Position numbers and translations under genes: made by a program. Below, one piece after another: positions 10,312-19,729 of a stretch of 64,000 nucleotides of DNA. This stretch comes from Lonicera japonica. Its lineage: Eukaryota > Streptophyta > Magnoliopsida > Dipsacales > Caprifoliaceae. The stretch lies in the NCBI GenBank assembly GCA_021464415.1, contig CM038470.1, positions 25,383,601 to 25,447,600 on the forward strand, given 5' to 3'. Position 1 is the first letter of the stretch. Each line of letters starts with the position of its first letter. The notes under the pieces were generated by a model. The model was not told where the DNA came from. It did no database searches and saw only the letters and a list, made by a program, of their open reading frames with translations.

Positions 10312-10960
10312 GGGGACTTGGAGTGATTCCGAAGAAGGTGAGTCCGATGCCGACTCTAGCGACGAGAAGACGGCAAATCTTTGCCTTATGGCAAGAGACG
10401 ATGAGGTAGACTATATTTATGATTTATTTAGTGATGATAATGTTTCTATAAATCATGATGCTCATGATGAAAATGACTATGATGAGTTATATGAAATGTT
10501 TGAGGAATTGCATAGCAAATTTGAAAATCTTTCTAAGAAGTTTGTAAGCCTCAAAAAGGAGAATTTGATAATTTCTAACAAGTGTGAAATTTTTGAAAAA
10601 GAAAACATGGTTTTGAAAAATGAAATCAACACTTTGAAGAAAGAAAAGGAAAAGGAAATTCCAAATTCACTTGTAGTAGAAAATGTCAAATTAAAAGATC
10701 AAGTGGATGATCTAACCAATAGCTTAGCCAAATTCACCAATAGTAGAGATAATTTGGATAAACTATTAGGAATGCGAAGGTGTGTATTTGACAAAGCCGG
10801 ACTGGGTTACAATCAAATTGACAACCAAAAGGATTACAAATTTTTTTAAAACATATATACCTCATTATCCCATTCATCTTTGCTCATATTGTGGTAGAAA
10901 TACTTATTATGTGGATCATTGTTTCTATAAAAATGAAGGTTTCCCTAAGAGGAAGCTTGC
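10312..10960 (+). pseudogene. copia gag, C-terminal part only
   Basis: The frame opens inside gag at GTWSDSEEGESDADSSDEK and TANLCLMARDDEV, typical of the acidic C-terminal half of Sirevirus gag. A Lys/Glu-rich coiled-coil stretch follows (about 10490-10750). A frameshift in a T/A run at about 10840-10850 moves the reading into the pol frame, where the zinc knuckle is CSYC then four residues, Tyr, four residues, Cys. The expected His is replaced by Tyr, a CAT to TAT change, so zinc binding is lost. The N-terminal capsid part is absent. The ATG at 10289 lies in the intruding 78-base segment and is not a native start. Confidence 0.8.
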
Positions 10961-13900
10961 TTGGGTTCCAAAAGGAACCATTATGTTTGCTAACCTAAAG
11001 GGACCCAACACATTTTGGGTACCAAAGGAGAAGTTACTTAAAGTCATGGTGTAGGTGTGCTTGAAAGCCAAGGGTAGCAAAACCAAGTGGTTCTTGGATA
11101 GTGGTTGCTCAAAACACATGACGGGAGACAAGAACAACTTCTTAAGTCTAATTCCCAAGCGTGGAGGGAATGTGACTTTCGGGGACAACGGCAAGGGCAA
11201 AATCATCGGTATAGGTAAGGTTGGTAAGCATTCTACTTGCATTGATAATGTTCTATTAGTTGATGGTTTGAAGCATAATTTACTTAGCATTAGTCAATTA
11301 TGTGATAAGGGCTATGAAGTTATTTTTAAATCCGATCGTTGCATTGTTAAGAATGTTAGTGATGATTCCATTCTACTTGTTGCATATAGAACTAACAATG
11401 TGTATACTCTTAAGCTTGATGATTTATCTCAACAAGATGTTAAATGCTTATCCGCTATAAATGATGTATCTTGGTTGTGGCATAGGAGACTAGGACATGC
11501 TAATATGGATTTAATTCATGCTTTGTCTAAGAAAGAGCTTATTAAAGGATTACCTAAAACCAAATTTGTTAAATATAAAATTTGTGATGCATGTCAACTC
11601 GGTAAACAACACAAATCCTTTTTCAAGGCAAAAAGAGATATTACTACATCTAGACCACTTGATATGTTGTATCTTGATTTGTTTGGTCCTATTTCGGTTG
11701 CTAGTCTAGGTGGCAAATTGTATACTCTTGTTATTGTTGATGATTACACTAGACTCACTTGGGTGTTCTTTCTCACTCACAAAAGTGAAACTCCACATGT
11801 CTTTGCTAAATTTTGTAGAAAAGTTCAAAATGAAAAAGGTGTCTCTATTGTGCATGTTCGTAGTGATAGAGGTAGAGAATTTGACAATGTTGATATTGAG
11901 AACTTTTGTGATGAGCATGGTGTTGATCATAATTTTTCGGCACCTAGAACTCCTCAACAAAATGGTGTTGTTGAGAGGAAAAATAGATCTCTTCAAGAGA
12001 TGTCTAGGATTATGCTTAATGAACATTCTTTACCAGAGTATTTGTGGGCGGAAGCCGTTAACACCGCATGCTATGTGATTAATCGTACTATTATTCATAA
12101 AAAGTTAGATAAGACATCTTATGAGTTATGGAATGACAAGAAACCAAATATTGCATATTTTAAGGTTTTTGGTTGCAAATGTTTTATTTTGAATGATCGT
12201 GATCACTTGGGTAAATTTGATGCTAAATCCGATGAAGGAATTTTTCTTGGGTATGCCACCAATAGTAAATCATATAGAGTTTATAACAAGAAAAGTTTGG
12301 TAGTCCAAGAATCTATGCATGTTGTATTTGATGAGTCAAATCCTTTCTCACCCAAAGTATATTCCGATGATGATGTTGAAATTATCCAAAAGATTTTGGA
12401 TATTCAAATTAATGATACATCTAAGGAAGAACCATCGAGTGCTCAAGCTCCTCCTAAGGAGTTAGAAAACAAAACCGAGCAAGACTCAAATGATTTGCCT
12501 AGGAGTTGGAAATTTGTGTCCAACCACCCTATTGATCAAATTCTTGGAGAGCCATCGAGTAAAGTTATGACTAGATCTTCCTTAAGAAATGTATGCAATA
12601 ATGTGGCATTTGTTTCTCAATATGAGCCTAAAAATATTATTAAAGCCGAACAAGATGAATCTTGGATGATGGCTATGCAAGAAGAGCTCAATCAATTTGA
12701 GAGAAACAAAGTGTGGACACTTGTTCCCAAACCTAGTGATTATACTATTATAGGTACTAAATGGGTATTTCGTAACAAAAAGGATGAAAGTGGTGTAATT
12801 GTTAGAAATAAAGCTAGACTTGTTGCCCAATGATACAATCAAAAGGGTGGCATTGATTATGAAGAAACATATGCACCCGTAGCTCGTTTAGAAGCCATTC
12901 ACATGTTACTTGCTTATTCGTGTTTTAAGAATTTCAAATTATATCAAATGGATGTGAAAAGTGCTTTTTTGAATGGTTTTATTGATGAGGAAGTTTATGT
13001 AAAACAACCTCCCGGTTTTGAAAATCATGTTTATCCGGATTATGTGTTTTAAATTATCAAAAGCATTATATGGTTTAAAACAAGCACCTGGAGCATGGTA
13101 TGATAGACTTAACTCATTTTTGATTAACAATGGTTTTGTTAGAGGTAAAATTGATACTACCTTATTTATCAAAAATCATGACAATGACATGCTACTTGTA
13201 CAAATCTATGTTGATGATATTATATTTGGTTCTACTAACGAAAATCTTTGCAAGGACTTTTCCTCATGTATGCAAAAGGAATTCGAAATAAGCATGATGG
13301 GATAAATGAATTACTTCCTTGGATTACAAGTGAAGCAATGCAAAAAAGGCATCTTCATCAATCAAGAGAAGTATATGAAGGAGTTATTGAAGAAATTCGA
13401 CATGGAAGGTGCCAAATCCATGAGCACTCCTATAAGTTCAACACTGAAGCTTGACAAAGACGAAATAGGTAAAAGTGTCGACATCAAGAAATATCGAGGT
13501 ATGATCGGTAGTTTATTATATTTGACGGCCTCTAGGCCGGATATTATGTTTAGTGTATGTCTTTGTGCACGATTCCAAGCGGATCCTAAAGAGTCACATT
13601 TAGTTGCCGTTAAAACGAATTTTTCGTTATCTTTCCGGTACTAGTTCCTTGGGTTTGTGGTACCCAAGAGAGAACTTATTTGACTTGATTAGTTATTCCG
13701 ATGCAGATTTTGCCGGTTGCAAAATCGATAGGAAAAACACTAGTGGCACTTGTCATTTCCTAGGACACGCACTAGTATCTTGGTCAAGCAAGAAACAAAA
13801 CTCGGTGGCCCTTTCAACGGCCGAAGCCGAATATGTGGCGGCCGGAAGTTGTTGTGCTCAAACTTTATACATTAAACAACAACTAGAAAACTTCGGATTA

Positions 13901-14158
13901 AATCTTAGCCACATTCCCATTAAATGTGACAACACAAGTGCTATTAGCTTGACCAAGAACCCCATACAACACTCACGTACTAAGCATATTGAGATAAGAT
14001 ATCATTTTATTCGTGATCATGTGCAAAAAGGTGACGTTGATATTGAATTCATTGGCACCGAATCGCAACTTGCGGATATTTTCACTAAACCACTTCTCGA
14101 TGATCGCTTTAGCATTATTCGACGTGAAATTGGTATGACTAGAGCATGTGATATCTAG
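10961..14158 (+). pseudogene. copia pol (protease, integrase, reverse transcriptase, RNase H), inactivated
   Basis: Domains in order: aspartic protease with WFLDSGCSKHMTG (about 11085), integrase zinc finger HRRLGHANMD (about 11485), integrase core with DLFGPI, SDRGREFDN and PQQNGVVERKNR (about 11670-12000), then RT with VDDIIFGST (about 13213), then RNase H with SDADFAGC and ALSTAEAEYVAA (13695-13850), ending ADIFTKPL and a stop at 14158. Inactivating changes: TAG at 11052-11054, TGA at 12831-12833, a one-base insertion near 13048, TAA at 13303-13305 and a one-base insertion near 13616. No correction is offered. It is similar to intact Sirevirus pol along its full length, so decay is recent. 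Confidence 0.9.
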
Positions 14159-14389
14159 CTGACCAAAATTTTCATGTATATTGATCCTTAATGCTTGTCT
14201 CTAAAGCATACAATATTGTGCAAATCATTTGGCTTAATATGAATTAAGCATTTTTATACTTGGTACTTCCATTACATGTTATTTGATGTACTAATATCAT
14301 TTTTGTAGCTCAAATGCTGTAAAGTTACTATTTCTAGGTGTTTAGGGCTTACAATGCTCAAAACAAAAAAGTCAGGGCAGATTGGGTGA

Positions 14390-14522
14390 TCAGTCGACTG
14401 ATCAAGGACCATCAGTCGACTGAGGCCTCATCAGTCGATTGAAGGATGTCCATCAGTCGACTGAGCAGTGCAGGACAGCAGTTACTCTATTTCTTCTATT
14501 TCCCCTGTTTTTCTATTTATAT
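14390..14522 (+). promoter_or_regulatory. candidate promoter of the copia extra ORF: four palindromes plus TATA-like box
   Basis: TCAGTCGACTGA or a one-mismatch form starts at 14390, 14412, 14431 and 14453, spacings 22, 19, 22, exactly as in the 5' LTR. A TATTTATAT string lies at about 14514-14522, and a pyrimidine-rich leader runs from there towards the ATG at 14885. Transcription has not been shown. The inference is that LTR promoter sequence was copied upstream of the extra ORF, or the reverse. Confidence 0.6.
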
Positions 14523-14884
14523 CTCTCTTCTCCATTTCGAGATATATCACACCTCAACCCTTCCATACCTCAAGAACAATCATCCATTCTCTATTTTCCT
14601 CATCAAAACTCTATTTTTCTTCCACTTCCAACATCAAATCAACCCCAAATCTCATATATTTCATCTCAAATCTCTCAAACCTTAACCCTAGCCACTATTA
14701 TACATTCCTCAACCAAAAATCTCTACCAAACACCAAATCTTTTTACCAAAACTCATCCCACTATTCCATTTAACCAATTTCCTAAATATTCCCTTTAATC
14801 ACACATATTTTCACCCCAAAATCTTCAAATTCCCGAAGAACCCTAATTTTTCAAAATATATTTCTTTCACCAATCTTCATCGAA

Positions 14885-16135
14885 ATGTCTCAACCATCTC
14901 GCTCACGTCGCCCACGAAAGAGCGTACCACAAGTGGGTTCATCATCGGCACAACCACCTCAAGCACCACTACCACCTTTGTTCATCTCAAACCAAGCCGA
15001 AGCAAATTTCAACAACGACTATTCGACACGGGCTATCATCGAAGGTAAACAATTCAACTTTCAATTATTCGCTTCCAATGGTTTGAATGTTGCTGGATTG
15101 TTTCAAAATCAAGAGATTATAAACTTTTTGAATATTCGTGAAAATGTGTACCCTCTGCTCATACGGCTATTCTATGCTAACCTACATCATCCGGTTCATG
15201 ACAATGGACGTCCCAACAAGGCCCGTCTTGTTACACTTTTGAATGGGCAACGAATCAGTTTTAACAAAGCCGAATTAGCCGAAATATTCGGATTTCCCGT
15301 TGATAATGTAACGGAAGTTTCATCCAATTTTGGGGATCTTCTAGGCTTTAATAGGGAAGCTGCCAAAGGAATTTTACTTAAATGTAGATTTCGTAATATG
15401 CAAGGAGAAATCAAAGCCGTAATGCTCAAACTCGATGCTCGTCTCATACATTCAATCCTAGGGTATTCGATTATCCCAAGGCGTGGTAGCCGTGCTTCAC
15501 TCAATGCCTTGGAACTATTTTTGGTATGGGCAATTGTCATGGGACATAGGTTGGACTATGCTAGTCTAATGTTCCATTATCTCCTTGAGATCACCAATCG
15601 AAAAAGGTAAGGGTTGGTCTATGGAATGGCCCTCACTCAACTGTTTAAATTCTACAATATCCGACTCGAGGACGAGGTCGATGTTATCATTCCCACTAGT
15701 GAGGAGACATATAGCGCCAAGGTGATTCGGTTGATGAAATACAACTTGGTTTATGGAAAATGGACTCCTAATGATCCTAGAGATAGAGATGCAAGTGGTG
15801 ATGAAAGTGATGGCTCATCCGAAGACGTGGGTGAAGAAGAAGAAGAAGAAGTAGGAGGAGACAGTTCCGAACTCCCTGAACCCACTACCTCTCAAGGCCA
15901 TAGCCAATCCTCAAATGCCGCCTTGCTTCAAGCAATTCAAGGCTTATTGGGTCAAGTTCAAGCTCTCTCAACTAACATGACGAACCGTTTTAATCGCATT
16001 GAAGATCGTCAAAGAGCTCATAAAGAAGCCTTTCTTTGCTACCATCCGGAGCATGTCTTTCCGGTTTGGAACCCGTATCAAGTTGATCAAGGTTGGGGTC
16101 AATGGCCACAAGACCCTCAAGAGCCACAAGAATAG
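14885..16135 (+). pseudogene. copia extra ORF, putative plant transposon protein (Transposase_32-like), one in-frame stop
   Basis: The frame starts MSQPSRSRRPRKSVPQV and stays open to 16135 except for TAA at 15608-15610 (codon 242 of 417). Residues about 38-150 (IIEGKQFNF, LLIRLFYANL, ISFNKAELAEIFGFP) resemble the putative plant transposon protein domain PF20167. The part after the stop has an acidic run of Glu (about 15825-15855), a short coiled-coil candidate (LLQAIQGLLGQVQAL) and a W/P/Q-rich tail. Function is unknown. Some Sireviruses carry a post-pol ORF called env-like, but I see no signal peptide or membrane segment here. It is less damaged than pol beside it, with one nonsense change and no frameshift. 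Confidence 0.65.
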
Positions 16136-16162
16136 TCATGGGGTTCTCTCCTTTTTGTCGAT

Positions 16163-16505
16163 AACAAAGGGGGAGAAATAAGTGTGTTAGAGTGCTTGGT
16201 ACACACTCTCTTTGAGTTTTATTAGTTTAACTATGAACTTCTTTTATGTTTCAAGTTGTTTTATGTTTGGACTTCTAAGGTTTTCCATTCCTTGTTTTAA
16301 CTTATGCCTAACTCTAAGTATTTGGTTTGAACTTAATTTGAAGTTTCTTTATTATGATCTGTACATTTACTTATGCATGCTTGCTTTATTCCATATTCTC
16401 TTTACTTCATAGTTTGAGGGGGAGTTTTCCCATTGAGAAAACTCAACTAATGATCTTAATCACAAACACACATTAATTTATTGTCATCATAAAAAAGGGG
16501 GAGAT
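16163..16505 (+). promoter_or_regulatory. polypurine tracts of the copia element
   Basis: AAAAAAGGGGGAGAT at 16491-16505 abuts the 3' LTR and is the plus-strand primer site. Two related tracts lie upstream, ACAAAGGGGGAGAAA near 16165-16179 and GAGGGGGAG near 16415-16425. Several such tracts before the 3' LTR are characteristic of Sireviruses. Confidence 0.75.
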
Positions 16506-17965
16506 TGTTGACTTGAAAGTCATTAATCTTGTTTTGATAATAACAATAAACTTAATCTTGTGTAATTTAACCTAGTTGATGTTTTAAGTTATAGCCACAC
16601 AATATTGATCACACGTGGATTTAACCGAAAAGCCGGAATCAAGATCATTCTTCTACAAAGTATTGCAATCAAAGTTTTACATCTCACACATCTCTTGTCA
16701 ACACATCCTCAATGAGATTTCTAAAGTACAATGAGCCAAGGAAGAAAAGAAACGAAGAATCAAACAAAGCCCTCGAAGACTCGTTATTGCATATGTGAGT
16801 GAGTGCTTTAGTTTCCTTGTAAAGATTCTCATTTGATCATCATAGCTCATACAATATTTCAATATTATAAGATTGATCAAATCAAAAGTTGAATCAAGTT
16901 TCCTTGATAAAATCTTATTTTTGGGAAAAATCATTTTGGAACAAATACTTTTTAAATATTAAACAAACTCATTTCGGAGCTCTTTTCGTTATAGAAGTCT
17001 TAGATACTCATATTTAAGTATCCCTTTGCTTCAAAATTGATTTTTGAGCTAATTTGCAAAAGTATGAAAAATGAGATTTTTGGTCAAACTGGCAGCAGAC
17101 CAGAGGAGACCATCAGTCGACTGATGAGCTTTGCTCAGTCGACTGATGGCCACTCAGTCGACTGATGAGCTTTGCTCAGTCGACTGATGGCCACTCAGTC
17201 GACTGATGAGCATTGCTCAGCCGATTGATGGCCCAAAAACTAGCCGTTGGAGTTCTGATTTTTTACCATTTTTGGTACCAAACTTTTATCAACTCCCTCC
17301 AAACGGCCATATGTTGTCTTAGACTATATATACACCCTCTAAGACTTATTTAAATACTCTTGAATCATTCTTACACTATTCTATTCATCTACACTCAATA
17401 TTCAAAGATTCAAGAACATTTTCCTTTGATCAATCATCTTTATTTTGAGCTATACTTTATTGATCAAATTAGATATCTCTTAGTGTGAGCCTAAGTTGTA
17501 ATCTTCATACACTATAGAGCTATTGTACATTGGTGTTAGTCACCAAATCATTTCTTTCAAACATTAAGAGAGGTTTATCTTTTAAGATAGCAAGAGAGTA
17601 TTCTTGTGTGAGTATTGAGAGAATTTCAATACTTGTAAGAGTGTGTGAGAAAGATACACTTGTAGAGGTTTGATCTTCACCCGGAAGGAGATCGGTTATA
17701 GTGGAATTTCTCGGGGTACTAACCGAGCGCGGAGTAGGGGCTAACAAGCCGAACCGTGTGGACAAAAAGTCTTTGACTTTGATCGGTTTAATCTTTCTAT
17801 CTCTTGAACTCTTATTGTGTTATTTGCACCTTGTGATTGGATTTATCTTTGCTTATTGTTTGGTTGATTGATATAGACATCAAATATTTTTAAATTGATT
17901 TTAAAAATCCCATTAAGTTTTAAAAACCCTATTCACCCCCCCTCTAGGGTATTTTCCGACCTACA
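16506..17965 (+). repeat. copia 3' LTR (1460 bp)
   Basis: Starts TGTTGACTTGAAAG and ends CCGACCTACA, followed by AAACT (17966-17970). It is longer than the 5' LTR by one 41-base palindrome unit and 14 bases near 17670. Confidence 0.9.
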
Positions 17966-17970
17966 AAACT

Positions 17971-18514
17971 TACTTAGGAACTAAAATCTGGCATATCCCA
18001 TCTTTTTCATAGACCACGATGTGTCTGATAAAACTCCCCTCAAAGAGTTCTAATTCCATATTAAATTAGTCCTGATACAAGATCCGAACTTTTCCAAAGT
18101 AATTAAAACACGAGAAACCCGTCATTATCTGAGGAAATGATACGGGAAACTCTCTCTTAAATAAAAGGCTTTTGTCACTTGTATTTACATCTTTCAAAAC
18201 AAAAGGTCGGATCACAGAACACAAATGTTTTCATCCCTTTCCACGTTTTTCCCAAAATTATGGTTTTTCATTTAGGAAGTAGTAGACTGTCAGTAAAAGT
18301 ATCTAAGTTCTTCAACATAAAATGAACATATAAAAGACCACTAGAGACCGAAAGGGTGGAACAGGTGCTTAACACCTTCCCAATCCATAACATAGTTTTC
18401 GAACCCTATAGAATCCTGATTTCCTAGACAAATGTGTAAAGAAAGTCTTATCTGTAGCTTTTCTCTTACACAACTATTTTGTCTGTTTTCTCGTAAAACG
18501 TACTGGCGACTCTG
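17971..18514 (+). repeat. gypsy 3' LTR, right part, followed by a primer-binding-site-like motif
   Basis: Continuation of the LTR interrupted at 8827. It includes R/U5-like sequence (GGAACAGGTGCTTAACACCT near 18358, resembling Tat LTRs). At 18504-18514 it runs into TGGCGACTCTG, which looks like the Tat/Ogre primer-binding site normally found after a 5' LTR. The exact right end of the LTR is not certain. Confidence 0.5.
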
Positions 18515-19729
18515 AATGAACCCTTTTGCATCTAGAAATAGGATAGAGGGACACCCGATATGAATTATCAACGCATAGAAGCAAATGGAACAACGGAATC
18601 TTTTCCGATGTTTCAGACTCCCAAACCAGAGGATGAGACCCGGGGGTCGCATTTGCGGATTGTCATACATACATTAACTATTAGGTGTTGTTTTATGAAT
18701 TTTTATATGACTCAATTTGTTATCGATGATCGAGACGCAACCCATTGTTCCCGTTTAGTAGAAAATTTTTATAATTCAAAAACATTCATAAATTCTAATA
18801 TAGATACAAACTTTAACTCGATTCATGTTGTATTATCATGTAACGTATGATTCTAATAAATCTAATTGGTTATGTCACGAAACGAAAATTATAACCTTAA
18901 ATTGAGAAATTGTTAAGAAAATTTGTTTTGTGGATTTTAAATTTCTTAGATAACATTATAAGAATTAATGTTGATGTATAATTATTTTAGAAACATTTAT
19001 AGCTTCCCTCTTTTTTGGCAACGTCTTGCAAACTAATGCTTTCAACATTATATTTATTGGTACTATGCTGATATTTTTCATCAATTTCTTATTTTCTAAT
19101 TGAAATTATCTATGATAATTTTTGATGTACTATTTATGACGGCAATTGTAATAATTTATGATAGATTTTGATGTACTATTAATTAACATCAATACGTAGA
19201 ATATGGTGTAAAAATAAAACTCAAACAAACCAAGTAAATATCGTATTTGTCATTTTCCTTCAAATAAATTAAATACAACTTTAATGTACAAAAAATATTT
19301 ATTTTTTTCGTTCCATCGACACAAATATATCTAGTATATATACATGGTAGTTATTTTAATTAGTTATAGGCCACACACTATATAGCTCCCAAATGGGTCG
19401 GGCAACCACCTAAAAATAACCTAATTTATTCAGACCAATGGGGAAAAAAATAGGCCAAAAATATTAATACAAATACCATTTCTTGCGTCTTTGGTATGTT
19501 TCTCTCTCCTCCTCTGCTGCGAAACATATTTCTTTGTTTTTCTTTTCTTTTTTGTACGCACAAAATTTTGTTAGATACAAATTAAGTTTTTTTTCTCAGG
19601 ACAATGAAAATGTTGATGCCAATAAAGGAGGTGATTATGGTGGATCATAAGTGAGAATACAACAAGAAGATCTTGTTTGACAAGCGTGAAAGAAATAAAT
19701 TTTCTTGGAAAAAATAAGGTGGTAGAAAA
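18515..19729. other. intergenic region upstream of the CHX gene
   Basis: AT-rich after about 18700, with no ORF of interest. The first 150 bases may still be retroelement-derived (CCCGGGGGTCGCATTTGCGG near 18638). The CHX promoter must lie in the right part, but no clear TATA box can be assigned. Confidence 0.4.

Larger units (their letters stand above)
8828..17965 (+). mobile_element. Sirevirus-type Ty1/copia retrotransposon, defective, rearranged at its 5' end
   Basis: LTRs begin TGTTGACTTGAAAG and end CCGACCTACA. The target duplication AAACT is at 8823-8827 and 17966-17970. By eye the LTRs differ at only about 2% of sites outside two small indels, so the insertion is fairly young. Order: 5' LTR, a 78-base intruding segment, truncated gag, protease-integrase-RT-RNase H, palindrome array, extra ORF, several purine tracts, 3' LTR. 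No primer-binding site follows the 5' LTR and the N-terminal part of gag is missing. Pol carries stops and frameshifts, so this copy cannot be autonomous. The Sirevirus call rests on the pol motifs, the multiple GGGGGAG purine tracts and the ORF after pol. Confidence 0.88.

Noticed and set aside
11706..12078. ORFs of 106 and 122 aa over the integrase region
   Set aside because: Other-frame shadows of copia pol, which has unmistakable integrase motifs in its own frame.
14439..14798. Three overlapping ORFs rich in Ser, Pro and Phe
   Set aside because: Pyrimidine-rich leader before the copia extra ORF; open in all three frames because of composition.
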